Shown here: piece by piece, positions 45,863 to 54,954 of the stretch
Position numbering within the stretch: the first letter of the stretch is position 1
Layout of the letters: every line of letters begins with the position of its first letter
Assembly (NCBI GenBank): GCA_050943495.1
Contig: JBMNPH010000003.1
Span: forward strand, 124,001-188,000
Source of the DNA: Merdivicinus sp050943495
GTDB lineage: Bacteria > Bacillota > Clostridia > Oscillospirales > Ruminococcaceae
Direction of reading: 5' to 3'
DNA: 64,000 nucleotides
Notes under the pieces: generated by a model
What the model was told of the DNA's origin: nothing
The model's input: the letters and a program-made list of their open reading frames with translations, nothing else
The model's database searches: none
Program-made: the position numbers and the translations under genes

Positions 45863-45917
45863 CGAATCCTCCCTATAGAAAAACGGACGGATATCGAAGC
45901 ATCCGTCCGTTCCTGAT

Positions 45918-47495
45918 TTATTTTGCAGAAGAAATATGGCGCAGTGTTGTGTCGATTAAACTTTGGATTTCCACCGTTCCCACGCCGAAAATCGAGGTTG
46001 CCAACTTCCCGTGCAGGGGTTCTGTCCAACTAGAATCAATGTGTTTAATTCCGTACATCATCCCCAATATGGAACCTACCGTCGCCCCGTTGCAGTCAGT
46101 ATCAAAGCCGGTCTGTACGGCAAGACCGATGGATTCTCCAAAATTTCCTTTTCCATACAGCAGCGCAGCAACAACAATTCGGGCATTGGAGATGGTATGA
46201 CACCAATCGTGGCCGCTTCGGTCATCATAACGCTCGGTAATTTTCCGGAAAGCTTCTTCCTGTCCGACACCGTTTCGATAATCCGCAAGCATTCCGGAAA
46301 GTTCCTCATAAAGGCGGCTGCCTGCCGGGATCTGCGACAATCCGACCCGGATGACAGTTTCCATATCCTGACAACAAGCAGCTGCCGCCAGCATTGCAGC
46401 AACCAGCATCTCCCCGTAAATACCGTTTTTTACATGCGAAATGCAGGCATCCCGCCATGCCATCTCTGCCGCTTTTTCCGGATCGCCCGGATTGATGTAG
46501 CCAAAATAATCCCCGCGAATCTGTGCGCCGATCCATTCCCGGTAATGATTTTTATAGTAGGCTGACTGGGGCGGGAAAAAGCCATTGACAAAATTGCAGA
46601 ATGCCACCCGTTCCGCCGTGCAATAGGCATCTTTCGGCTGCCACGCAAGCCATGCCTTTGCCACATCCTGCGGGGTGAAGGAACATGAATATTCTTCGAC
46701 CAGTCGCTGATATAAGACCGTATAATTGGTATCGTCGTCTACCGGCGCTGCCGAAATTGTATCCGCATAATTTCCCCGAAAGTGGAACTGATATCGTTCT
46801 CTGCGTTCTGGCGTAATATCGCTGCTTTGCAGATACCGGTGCATCGGAAAATTCCCTGTTTCTTTCAGGAAGGGAATCAATTCTCCGCGCCGAATCCCTT
46901 CCAACGGTTTTCCGAGCAGGCATCCTGCAATTCTGCCATACCATGCGCCCTCAATCTTACGCCGCAGCTGTGCCAGATCCGGCATTTCGCCTTTCCAGAC
47001 AAATCCATCCCGTTCTGCACAGATTCCCTCATAATCGGAAGGTTCCCGATAAGGATACCCCGGCATGACCGGCGCACTGCGGGTAATTTGAAACAGGACA
47101 TCAGATACAGCGTCCCGATATTCATCGTCCGGCATTTTCTGAGCAGCCGAAAACAGTGCCTCATAGGGACGGACATCAATTCCCTCTTCCAGACACTGCT
47201 GATATTCCACATCAAGGTCATGCGAATATTTCTGCCAGCTATGCAGAGCCGAGTACGCCGGCTTGATATGCGCCTCTACTTCCTCCATCATGCGCAGATC
47301 CCGCTCGCAGAGCAGGCGGTCCAGCGAAATATGAAACTGTTTCGCCATCCGGATTACATGTTCCAGTCCCGGTTGCGCCGTCCCATTTTCCCACTTCTGC
47401 ACTGCTTGCCGGGATACCTCCAGCATTTCCGCAAAACGTTCCTGCGAAAGATTTTGATCCATCCGCAATTGATAGATTTTTGTCTTTAATTCCAT
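45918..47495 (-). CDS. XRE helix-turn-helix fused to ADP-ribosylglycohydrolase
   Basis: This is a 525-residue fusion. The first 60 residues are an XRE-type HTH (LSQERFAEMLEVSRQAVQKWEN). A linker to about 175 is followed by an ADP-ribosylglycohydrolase domain (GAWYGRIAGCLLGKP). The metal site is kept as DDDT in PVDDDTNYT and the C-terminal GFDTDCNGA, so hydrolase activity is likely. Such enzymes remove ADP-ribose from proteins or DNA, or act on nucleosides. GTG upstream at 47504 could extend it by three residues. GGAGGTGA precedes ATG 47495. Confidence 0.85.
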   Translation of the reverse strand: MELKTKIYQLRMDQNLSQERFAEMLEVSRQAVQKWENGTAQPGLEHVIRMAKQFHISLDRLLCERDLRMMEEVEAHIKPAYSALHSWQKYSHDLDVEYQQCLEEGIDVRPYEALFSAAQKMPDDEYRDAVSDVLFQITRSAPVMPGYPYREPSDYEGICAERDGFVWKGEMPDLAQLRRKIEGAWYGRIAGCLLGKPLEGIRRGELIPFLKETGNFPMHRYLQSSDITPERRERYQFHFRGNYADTISAAPVDDDTNYTVLYQRLVEEYSCSFTPQDVAKAWLAWQPKDAYCTAERVAFCNFVNGFFPPQSAYYKNHYREWIGAQIRGDYFGYINPGDPEKAAEMAWRDACISHVKNGIYGEMLVAAMLAAAACCQDMETVIRVGLSQIPAGSRLYEELSGMLADYRNGVGQEEAFRKITERYDDRSGHDWCHTISNARIVVAALLYGKGNFGESIGLAVQTGFDTDCNGATVGSILGMMYGIKHIDSSWTEPLHGKLATSIFGVGTVEIQSLIDTTLRHISSAK

Positions 47496-47518
47496 GCTCG
47501 TCACCTCCGCTTTCTTAT

Positions 47519-47547
47519 ATTATATGTCAGAGAATCCACAATCACAA
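47519..47547 (-). promoter_or_regulatory. Promoter of the HTH-ADP-ribosylglycohydrolase gene
   Basis: On the minus strand, TTGTGA (47542-47547) and TATAAT (47519-47524) are separated by 17 bases, 24 bases before the start. Confidence 0.55.
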
Positions 47548-47611
47548 GCAAAAAAGAATCGCAAAATCCGCTACCGCTGGTTGCGGGGCAAAAATTCTCT
47601 CAAAACAGGAA

Positions 47612-47640
47612 TTGCGCCGTCTGTGATTTTGGAGTATAAT
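47612..47640 (+). promoter_or_regulatory. Promoter of the aldo/keto reductase gene
   Basis: TTGCGC (47612-47617) and TATAAT (47635-47640) are 17 bases apart, 45 bases before the ATG. Confidence 0.65.
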
Positions 47641-47684
47641 AAAAGGACAAAGTCTACAATACAAAATGGAAAGGGGTTTTCCTT

Positions 47685-48710
47685 ATGCAGAAAGTTCGCC
47701 TCGGAAGAACCGGATTGATGGTGACCAAAACCTCCTTTGGCGCCCTCCCCATCCAGAGAATTTCGTTTGACGAAACCCGCGCCATTCTCCGGAAGGCATA
47801 TGAAAGCGGCATCAATTTCTTTGATACTGCCAGATCTTACAGCAACAGCGAGGAAAAAATCGGCTATTCTCTCGCCGACGTCCGCAAGGATATCTACCTG
47901 GCGACCAAATCTCCCAGCAAGGATAAAGAGGGGGTTCTGCGGGACATTCAGACCAGCCTGCAGCTTCTGAAAACCGATTACGTTGACATTCTGCAGCTGC
48001 ACAACCCCTCCCAGCTTCCTGATCCGGAGGATCCGGATGGGATGTATGCCGGACTGTTGGAAGCACAAAAACGCGGATACTGCCGCTTTATCGGCATCAC
48101 CAATCACCGTCTGGAACTGGCAGTGGAGGCAGCCAAATCCGGAAAATATGATACCGTTCAATATCCTTTCAACTACCTCAGCACCCCTGCGGAGGAAGAT
48201 CTGGTTCGGCTGTGTGCCCAGGAAGATGTCGGATTTATCGTAATGAAAGCTATGTCCGGTGGATTGATTACCGATGCGTCAGTTACATTCGCACATCTGC
48301 GGCAGTTTGAAAATGCAGTGCCGATTTATGGAATCCAGCGCATGGAAGAATTGGAACAATTCCTGTCTCTGGAGGAAAATCCGCCTGTTCTGGACGAAAA
48401 AATGATGGCAGTAATTGCTAAAGACCGCAAGGAACTCGCCGGTAATTTCTGCCGCGGCTGCGGTTACTGCATGCCCTGTCCGGCCGGAATTGACATTCCC
48501 ACTGCTGCTAGAATGTCGCTGCTTCTGCGGCGCTCTCCCTACCAGAACTGGCTCAAGGACGAGCAATATAAAGCCATGCAGCGGATTGAGGACTGCAAGC
48601 ACTGCAATCAGTGCAGTGCAAAATGTCCGTACCAATTGGATACTCCCGCTCTGCTTCGAGCAAACTGGGAGGATTACCAACAATTCTATCGCGAACATCA
48701 GCCAAAATAA
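47685..48710 (+). CDS. Aldo/keto reductase with C-terminal 4Fe-4S domain
   Basis: This is a 341-residue oxidoreductase. The AKR barrel begins KVRLGRTGLMVTKTSFG; the tetrad is DTARSY (Asp/Tyr), TKSPS (Lys) and LQLHNP (His). The C-terminal part carries ferredoxin-like Cys groups, CRGCGYCMPCP and CKHCNQCSAKCPY, as in Clostridial and Thermotoga-type AKR-ferredoxin fusions. It likely reduces small aldehydes or keto groups using NAD(P)H or Fe-S. AAAGGGG precedes ATG 47685. Confidence 0.93.
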   Translation: MQKVRLGRTGLMVTKTSFGALPIQRISFDETRAILRKAYESGINFFDTARSYSNSEEKIGYSLADVRKDIYLATKSPSKDKEGVLRDIQTSLQLLKTDYVDILQLHNPSQLPDPEDPDGMYAGLLEAQKRGYCRFIGITNHRLELAVEAAKSGKYDTVQYPFNYLSTPAEEDLVRLCAQEDVGFIVMKAMSGGLITDASVTFAHLRQFENAVPIYGIQRMEELEQFLSLEENPPVLDEKMMAVIAKDRKELAGNFCRGCGYCMPCPAGIDIPTAARMSLLLRRSPYQNWLKDEQYKAMQRIEDCKHCNQCSAKCPYQLDTPALLRANWEDYQQFYREHQPK

Positions 48711-48727
48711 AAATTTCAATACAGCAA

Positions 48728-48762
48728 AGCCGCCGGTCCTATTAAAGAACCAGCGGCTTTTT
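48728..48762. terminator. Terminator between aldo/keto reductase and GH3
   Basis: The stem AAGCCGC...GCGGCTT with an inner GGT/ACC pair is followed by TTTTT. It stops the AKR transcript and may also act on the convergent GH3 gene. Confidence 0.8.
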
Positions 48763-48769
48763 CATGAGA

Positions 48770-51001
48770 TCAATAAGTCAGCCCAAAATCCAATTCATAA
48801 TAATTTCCTACAGCATCCCGATAAGCATATGCTTTCCCGTTTTCGTCCTTCAGTGAGTCGGGCATATACAAATCCTTATCGTAGCCGGGAACATCGTTCG
48901 GACTCACACAGACGCCGTCCGCATTGACTTTCAGGACTTCGTCTCCTCTAGGAAGGGTAATCGGCAGCCGTCCTACCGGCGCAAAACGCCCCAGCATAAC
49001 GTCCAGCGTTGCCGAGGGATAAGTGTCAAATCCAACAGTTAACGCATCTGCCAGCGGTTCAACATTTCCGACCTGCCATGCCAGCGTTACATTGATATTC
49101 ATCAGCACTTTTCCACCGTTCCGATGAATAGTTTCTGCAATTTCACGGATTTTTGCCATTCCACTCAACGTGGTTTCCGCATGGGTCTCCGCCGTGGGAC
49201 GCCCCTGCTGATCCACATTGGGAACAATTTTTCCCTCACACAGATCCAATTCGAGATATCCCGGTGTCGCGCTGAAATATTCGCCGGAAGAAGGGCTGAG
49301 CATCAAAATTGCATAATCTGCCTTTGCCGGATCATCCGTCAGCGTTACTTCCGCACCAAGTCCTGCACGCAGTGCCTCCGTTGCCTTCTGAGCTGTTTCG
49401 AGCTTTTTGCTAAAACATTCTGCATAAACCAGTTTGCCGTTGAGTTTGTTCGCGGTTAGAGGAAGAATTCCGTCATTTTTCAGCAGTACCACTGATTTGC
49501 GGTGAACTTCCATGGCTTCCTCCCAGTCGGAACGGGTATTGGTGACAACTTCCACCGCATTCTTCGGATCCCGATACGGATTTTCAAACATACCCAGTTC
49601 AAACATTTCCCGCAGAGTCCGGGTCACTGCACGATCCAGCGCCTCTCGGGTCAGCACCAATTCTTCTTTGGTAAATCCTTCGGGAATCGGATGAGTATCG
49701 TAATAGCCGTTGACCGCACGGGTCATTGCTTCCCTGCCTTCTTCCATATCAAACAGGCCGCTGATTAGATCCACTCCGACGTGATTGACCGCAAAGCCAA
49801 TCCGTTCGGGCACATCCAGCATCTCGACGCCCCATTTCATATTGTGCACAATTCCGGTATCCGAATTGATATATCCTTCGAATCCCATCTGTCCCCGCAG
49901 CATTCCGTCGATGAACGGTTTGTTATAGGCAAACCCGTATGGCCGCATTTCCACGGGATTTCCTTTGCAGTCGGTCTGCGGACTGCTTTTTTCTTTTGAC
50001 GGCTTGGAATAATACGGCATAATCGCCGAGGTATGACAATCTACTGCTGCTTGGAAAGACGGCACATGATATTTCTGCAGACTACCAGGGGTTTTATAGA
50101 CGTTCCACTGTCCCATCGCATAATGGGGATCAAACCCATTTTCCCGCGGACCTCCACCTGGAAAATGCTTGACCGTCATGGCAACGCCGTCCGTGGTAAC
50201 GCCCTCGGCACTGCCTTGAATACCTGGAACAAGATGCCGGAAAATCTCTGTAATCAATTCCGGATCTTCTCCAAAGGTGCCATATGTGCGCTGCCAGCGC
50301 GGATCGCTCATCACATCCGCCATATACATATATCCCTTTTTCATGCCGACTGCATCCCATTCGCGCCGGACACAATCCGCAAAACGGTCAATGATTTCCA
50401 TACTGTCGCCCCGGACAGCCGCCGCAATTCCCAATGTTCCCGGCCATGCCGCAAAAACACCGGAAGCATCATTCATGCCGTATACCAGTTCCCCGTTTTC
50501 ATTTCGGGAATTGGATACCACCTGCACCGGGACAAAGTGTTCGCATTCTTCCGCCGTCGCGTGAAGTTGATCGATCCAGTCTGCCAATTCATCTGGTTTG
50601 GGATTTTCACGCAGAATAATATGCCGCGCCCACCAATCCTTCAACAAGGTGCTGGTACCGGGCAGGTGCTGTTCTCCGAAAATGGTCTTCCCGTTAAATT
50701 CTCCCTCATCCAGCAACCCAGATTCATCCTTTTTCGCAGGGTCCTCCTGTTTGAGTCCAGTACGCCAGTCTGAAATGAAAATCTGCCCCAGCTTTTCTTC
50801 CTCTGTCAGCACCTTGACCAATGCCTGTGCACGTTCCATTGCCGGCAGACGCCAGTCATCAAAAGCCTTGAATTCTCCCGATCCATCCAGATCCTTAAAA
50901 TACAGACCATCCTTTTCGATCACCTTCCGGGAGACGGTGCCAATCGTCGGTCCATTCGGATTCTGATAATAACGTACATGTTCCGATGCTTTCTTTGCCA
51001 T
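48770..51001 (-). CDS. Glycoside hydrolase family 3 (beta-glucosidase type)
   Basis: This is a 743-residue exo-glycosidase acting on beta-linked glucosides or xylosides. The N-terminal TIM-barrel includes the VKHFPGGG substrate site and the nucleophile region GYINSDTGIVH (Asp as nucleophile). The C-terminal (alpha/beta) sandwich domain has SVVLLKNDGILPL and GRLPITLPRG. The acid/base residue is not identified by eye. No signal peptide, so intracellular. It is divergent from the GPH sugar symporter, sharing a 350-base region, which suggests joint regulation by the AraC protein at 53.5 kb. Confidence 0.88.
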   Translation of the reverse strand: MAKKASEHVRYYQNPNGPTIGTVSRKVIEKDGLYFKDLDGSGEFKAFDDWRLPAMERAQALVKVLTEEEKLGQIFISDWRTGLKQEDPAKKDESGLLDEGEFNGKTIFGEQHLPGTSTLLKDWWARHIILRENPKPDELADWIDQLHATAEECEHFVPVQVVSNSRNENGELVYGMNDASGVFAAWPGTLGIAAAVRGDSMEIIDRFADCVRREWDAVGMKKGYMYMADVMSDPRWQRTYGTFGEDPELITEIFRHLVPGIQGSAEGVTTDGVAMTVKHFPGGGPRENGFDPHYAMGQWNVYKTPGSLQKYHVPSFQAAVDCHTSAIMPYYSKPSKEKSSPQTDCKGNPVEMRPYGFAYNKPFIDGMLRGQMGFEGYINSDTGIVHNMKWGVEMLDVPERIGFAVNHVGVDLISGLFDMEEGREAMTRAVNGYYDTHPIPEGFTKEELVLTREALDRAVTRTLREMFELGMFENPYRDPKNAVEVVTNTRSDWEEAMEVHRKSVVLLKNDGILPLTANKLNGKLVYAECFSKKLETAQKATEALRAGLGAEVTLTDDPAKADYAILMLSPSSGEYFSATPGYLELDLCEGKIVPNVDQQGRPTAETHAETTLSGMAKIREIAETIHRNGGKVLMNINVTLAWQVGNVEPLADALTVGFDTYPSATLDVMLGRFAPVGRLPITLPRGDEVLKVNADGVCVSPNDVPGYDKDLYMPDSLKDENGKAYAYRDAVGNYYELDFGLTY

Positions 51002-51351
51002 TTGAAAACTCCTTTCTTTCGCAATATTTTCTGCTATTATTATGTCACATCAAAAAAAAATACGGTAGAAAAATTTTTGGATGAAATCGTAAATGGTTAC
51101 GAAAATGATTTTATCCGCTTCCTTTTGATCCAATAAATTATCTGTAAAATGTCATTTTATGTTATAATTTCTAGTAAAATGCCACAATATTGGAGTAATA
51201 AAAAATTTTAGTAAAATTGTCTGGATACATCTAAAAATCTTACTAACCATACCTTCCTAAAATTGTTCATAATATAGTCATATTAATCTGCTGCGTTCTG
51301 TTCAGTTTTCGAATAAAGCAGATATTTTCATATTGAAAGGAGAATTTCGCC
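51002..51351. other. AT-rich divergent promoter region between GH3 and GPH symporter
   Basis: No gene is seen in this region. An extended -10 promoter for the symporter is likely: TG at 51160-51161 and TATAAT at 51163-51168, with a weak -35 near 51141. GTAAAAT repeats occur at 51144, 51174 and 51211 (30 and 37 bases apart), possible sites for the AraC regulator encoded downstream. Confidence 0.45.
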
Positions 51352-52977
51352 ATGTCAAGAAAACCACTAGAAGATCCATCCAATGGCATTCATCGCGCCA
51401 AATTGTGGGAGATCGGCTTCTACGCCCTCAACAATACCTCCACCAATGCTTATATGATGTTAGTTGCCTCTATCTCCTATTTTCTGGTAGGTTTGGTTGG
51501 TGTCGGCGCCGTTCTTGCTGGATCCATTGTCACCATCATGCGGATCTGGGATGGCGTTACCGACCCCTTTGTCGGCATGATTGTCGATAATACCAACACA
51601 AAATTCGGAAAAAACAGACCCTTCATCATTATTGGACAAATCCTATTATTTGGAATGACCTTTGTCATGTTCCAGTTTATCCCAGTTATTCCCACCGCAG
51701 GACGTTTTATTGCTTTCATTATTATTTATGCGATCTATATTATTGGCTATACCTGCCAATGTGTTGTCACCAAATCAGCTCAGACCTGTCTGACCAATGA
51801 TCCTCAACAGCGTCCTATTTTTGCCATGTTTGACAGTGTCTATAACATTTTTCTGATTAATATTTTCTGGCCAATTTATCTTTCCGGCACAATGGTACCC
51901 AAATATACTCTGACCAGCGCCGCAAACGGGGATTTGCTCGCTTCACTCATTGCAAAAAATCCTACTTTGGCTAATGTCATCACGGAAAAAGATGGAATTC
52001 AGACACTTTCCGGTTTCTATAATCCCATGATGTGGCAGGAAGCACAATTGACTGTCGGTTTGATTGCGGCGGTCTTTGCCGTCTTTGCCATCATCGGTTT
52101 GGCACGAAAAGACAATACCAAATATTTCGGTCTGGGCAAAGCGCAAAAAATTAGTTTCAAAGATTATGCAGATGTTTTGGCACACAATCGCGGTATCCAA
52201 ATGCTAGTTTTGGCTGCTTCTTCCGATAAATTGGCCGTCAACTGCATGACGAACTCGGCTGTTGTGATGGCGCTGTTCGGTATTATCTTTGGCGATTTTG
52301 CCTTGAATGGATCTGTTTCTGCAATCAGCGGTGTTCCCATTGCTCTGTTCGGTGTATTCGGAATGGGAATTATCGCACGTAAAATGGGACAGAAAAAATG
52401 CCTGGTTGTTGGTACATGGGGTTCTTTGCTTTCGGCAGTAGCACTTGGATTGCTGATTATTTTTGGACGAAGCAGCGGTATGTCTTTACCTACCTTCTCC
52501 CTGACCGATCCTTCAACCTGGGCAAGCTTATTCAATGCATCCAGTTGGAGTTTAATCGGTGTTGCCTTTATTCTGATTTATATCCTGCTTAAAGGATTTG
52601 CACAGCTCTCAGGATCCATCGTTATTCCCATGACGGCAGACTGTGCAGACTATGAAGTTTACCGTTCCGGACGCTATGTACCCGGTTTGATGGGAACACT
52701 ATTCAGCTTCATTGATAAATGTATTTCTTCCTTTGCTTCAACGATTGTCGCCGTAGTCTATGCAATGGTAGGATTTACTTCTACCCTTCCGACAGCTGAC
52801 GACCCGTTTACAACCGGTATCCTAATTGCAACCCTGTTCTGTTACTTGGGAACTCCTGCAATCGGATGGATACTGAACGTGGTTGCAATGAAGTTCTATC
52901 CGCTTACCAAGGAAAAAATGGCGGAAATTCAAGATGAAATTGCTCGAATCAAAAGTGAAGCGACTGCACAATCTTAA
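51352..52977 (+). CDS. GPH-family sugar:cation symporter (MFS)
   Basis: This is a 541-residue polytopic symporter with about 12 membrane helices. The GPH family features are WDGVTDPFVGMIVDNTNTKFGKNRPFI near the N-terminus (DP and RPF motif) and the ADCADYEVYRSGRYVPG loop in the second half. It imports glycosides, pentosides or hexuronides with Na+ or H+. It is longer than MelB because of an extracytoplasmic loop near residues 180-225. GGAG precedes ATG 51352. Divergent GH3 would cleave the imported sugar. Confidence 0.9.
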   Translation: MSRKPLEDPSNGIHRAKLWEIGFYALNNTSTNAYMMLVASISYFLVGLVGVGAVLAGSIVTIMRIWDGVTDPFVGMIVDNTNTKFGKNRPFIIIGQILLFGMTFVMFQFIPVIPTAGRFIAFIIIYAIYIIGYTCQCVVTKSAQTCLTNDPQQRPIFAMFDSVYNIFLINIFWPIYLSGTMVPKYTLTSAANGDLLASLIAKNPTLANVITEKDGIQTLSGFYNPMMWQEAQLTVGLIAAVFAVFAIIGLARKDNTKYFGLGKAQKISFKDYADVLAHNRGIQMLVLAASSDKLAVNCMTNSAVVMALFGIIFGDFALNGSVSAISGVPIALFGVFGMGIIARKMGQKKCLVVGTWGSLLSAVALGLLIIFGRSSGMSLPTFSLTDPSTWASLFNASSWSLIGVAFILIYILLKGFAQLSGSIVIPMTADCADYEVYRSGRYVPGLMGTLFSFIDKCISSFASTIVAVVYAMVGFTSTLPTADDPFTTGILIATLFCYLGTPAIGWILNVVAMKFYPLTKEKMAEIQDEIARIKSEATAQS

Positions 52978-53005
52978 GATTTTTTCCAAAAAACAACATA
53001 AATTT

Positions 53006-53042
53006 CCCCCACAGGCTTGCACCCTGTGGGGGTTTATGTTAT
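53006..53042 (+). terminator. Terminator of the GPH symporter gene
   Basis: The stem CCCCCACAGG/CCTGTGGGGG (around 53006-53032) is followed by TTTATGTT. The T-run is short. Confidence 0.75.
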
Positions 53043-53083
53043 AGTAAAGGTAGTTTCACATGTACCATGCTGAGGTGAATAGG

Positions 53084-53518
53084 ATGGCAAAAGGAAAGTA
53101 TCAAAAACGCCGGGAAGAGGCACAGCAGCAATCCAAGATCCGAGAGGAAAAAATGGCACCGGTTATTGAATATCAACCTTCCAATGAAAATCTGACCGAC
53201 TTGGATTTTCAGCGTCAAGCCGCGCAAAATGCCGCCGGACAAGAAGAAAGCACCTACGGCGTATGGGGTCCCATCTGGAAATTTATGAAATGGTGCGACT
53301 CCAAAAAGGGGCACCATACCTTTAAAAAATCTACCTATCTATGGCTGATGCTTTTTCTTGGTTGGATGGGCGGACATCGTTATTATCAAGGTCGCCGTAT
53401 ACTTGGGTTACTTTATACTGTATTCTGCTGGACTGGTGTCCCATTTATCCTATGTATCACCGATTTTATGGAGGTCTTCCCTCTGAAAGCAGATGAAAAT
53501 GGCAAAGTCACCCTCTAA
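53084..53518 (+). CDS. TM2-domain membrane protein
   Basis: This is a 144-residue protein. The first 80 residues are polar and Gln/Glu/Lys-rich with no signal peptide, then a TM2 domain of two helices (YLWLMLFLGWMGGHRYYQGRR turn, then GLLYTVFCWTGVPFILCITDF). TM2 proteins are of unknown function. GAGGTGA lies just before ATG 53084; upstream ATG at 53060 is without a site. It is 39 bases before the AraC gene and probably shares its transcript. Confidence 0.8.
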   Translation: MAKGKYQKRREEAQQQSKIREEKMAPVIEYQPSNENLTDLDFQRQAAQNAAGQEESTYGVWGPIWKFMKWCDSKKGHHTFKKSTYLWLMLFLGWMGGHRYYQGRRILGLLYTVFCWTGVPFILCITDFMEVFPLKADENGKVTL

Positions 53519-53557
53519 AATATATTACAACCAGGCGGGAAGTGAGTTGATACGGAT

Positions 53558-54766
53558 ATGCAGGCTGATCTGGTCGATGTACTGAAAACCTATTTGGCTG
53601 TCTTTAATATATCGGTGCTGCGGGTTACTCCGCCATTCCACGGATTGGAAAATTTTGATTATGGATTGCGTCGGAAAATTGATCCAATGTTTGACTGGGA
53701 ATATTTCGGAACCCAGATTCTGCAAAATCAAAGGCCTTCTTCTTTGATCATGACTGAAGATACCTTTGGTGCCCGTTATGGTACTTTTTCCCCGCCTGAC
53801 GAATATAATGCGGTCATTCTCATTGGTCCTTGGCGCGGGGCACAATCTGCCAAAGATGCCCTTTCCTGGGCTCAACGCAATCTGGATTCAGAAGCGGCGG
53901 CGGCTGTACAATCCTACTATGACACCATTCCCCAGATTTCTGAACAAACTGTAATTGCCAGCATGGTGGCAATTGTCGAAATGATGTTTCCTTCAGAAGA
54001 ATTCTGTGTGGAAAAATTATGGGAATATCGCCCTTTTCATTTTACTCCGGATTCCCGCTTCTTTAGCGAACCGATTCTATTAGAAGACCTGCCTGCCTCC
54101 TCTCTTGAACAGCGCTATGCGGCAGAAAACGCATTTCTTGATGCCGTTGCCGCAGGAAATTCCAATGCAGCACTCAAGGCTTACCAGCAATTTTGCCGTT
54201 TTTATTTGGGAGAACGTTTCCATGCTACTATCCGTTCCCGACAAAATGCTCTTATCATTCTGAATACCTTGCTTCGTAAGGCCATTGAACGCAGCGGTGT
54301 TCATCCATATTACCTTCATATTATCAGTTCTAAGTATTCGTACAAAATTGAATCGCTTGTTACTGAAAAAGAAACTATTCAACTGCAAACCGATATGTTT
54401 CAGGAATATTGCGCTTATGTACAGCGTTACTCTCTTCGTCAATATTCCCCTCCGGTGCAGAAGGTAATCAATTACATCAATTTTAACCTTGATAAACCTC
54501 TCTCCCTTAAGGAACTGGCTGCATTGTGTTGTATTAGTCCCAGCTACCTCTCCAATCTCTTCAAACAGGAAACAGGTTCTACTTTGACCAACTATATTTA
54601 TTTACAGCGTATTCAGCGAGCTACATATCGCCTGCTGACAACCGATAATACTATTTCCTCCATTGCCGGAGAGGTCGGAGTTTTAGATGTTAATTACTTT
54701 ACTAAAATATTCAAAAAAATTATGGGAAGCACCCCAACTCAATATCGTCAGGATCATCGCTCATAA
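53558..54766 (+). CDS. AraC-family regulator of the GH3/GPH locus
   Basis: This is a 402-residue regulator with a long N-terminal region of about 300 residues without membrane segments and a C-terminal HTH pair (LSLKELAALCCISPSYLSNLF and ISSIAGEVGVLDVNYFTKIF). Its helical linker NYINFNLDKPL is typical of YesN-like proteins. Proximity to the GPH symporter and GH3 enzyme suggests it activates them. There is no receiver domain. ATG 53558 has only a weak ribosome site. Confidence 0.88.
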   Translation: MQADLVDVLKTYLAVFNISVLRVTPPFHGLENFDYGLRRKIDPMFDWEYFGTQILQNQRPSSLIMTEDTFGARYGTFSPPDEYNAVILIGPWRGAQSAKDALSWAQRNLDSEAAAAVQSYYDTIPQISEQTVIASMVAIVEMMFPSEEFCVEKLWEYRPFHFTPDSRFFSEPILLEDLPASSLEQRYAAENAFLDAVAAGNSNAALKAYQQFCRFYLGERFHATIRSRQNALIILNTLLRKAIERSGVHPYYLHIISSKYSYKIESLVTEKETIQLQTDMFQEYCAYVQRYSLRQYSPPVQKVINYINFNLDKPLSLKELAALCCISPSYLSNLFKQETGSTLTNYIYLQRIQRATYRLLTTDNTISSIAGEVGVLDVNYFTKIFKKIMGSTPTQYRQDHRS

Positions 54767-54790
54767 GTCCTCCCTTAAAAATTCTAGGTA

Positions 54791-54818
54791 ACGTCTGTCA
54801 ATAGACAGGCGTTTTTTA
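54791..54818 (+). terminator. Terminator of the AraC gene
   Basis: The stem ACGTCTGTC/GACAGGCGT (54791-54799 with 54804-54812, one G-U pair) has an AATA loop and TTTTTTATT. Confidence 0.85.
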
Positions 54819-54877
54819 TTTGTATGATATAGGTGGAAAAAATTTTTCACGTTGTATTAATAACTTCAATGAAATCG

Positions 54878-54906
54878 TTGACAAAAATTCAAAACTTATA
54901 TATACT
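54878..54906 (+). promoter_or_regulatory. Consensus promoter of the choline-binding-repeat protein
   Basis: TTGACA (54878-54883) and TATACT (54901-54906) are separated by 17 bases, about 49 bases before the ATG. Confidence 0.75.
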
Positions 54907-54954
54907 ATTTTTAGCAATACCATATACAAGCAACTGATGGAAAGGAGTTTCAAA

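Noticed and set aside
44335..45917. Peptide or bacteriocin precursor near the ABC exporters
   Set aside because: The gaps (44335-44379 and 45801-45917) hold no small frame with a leader or GG motif.
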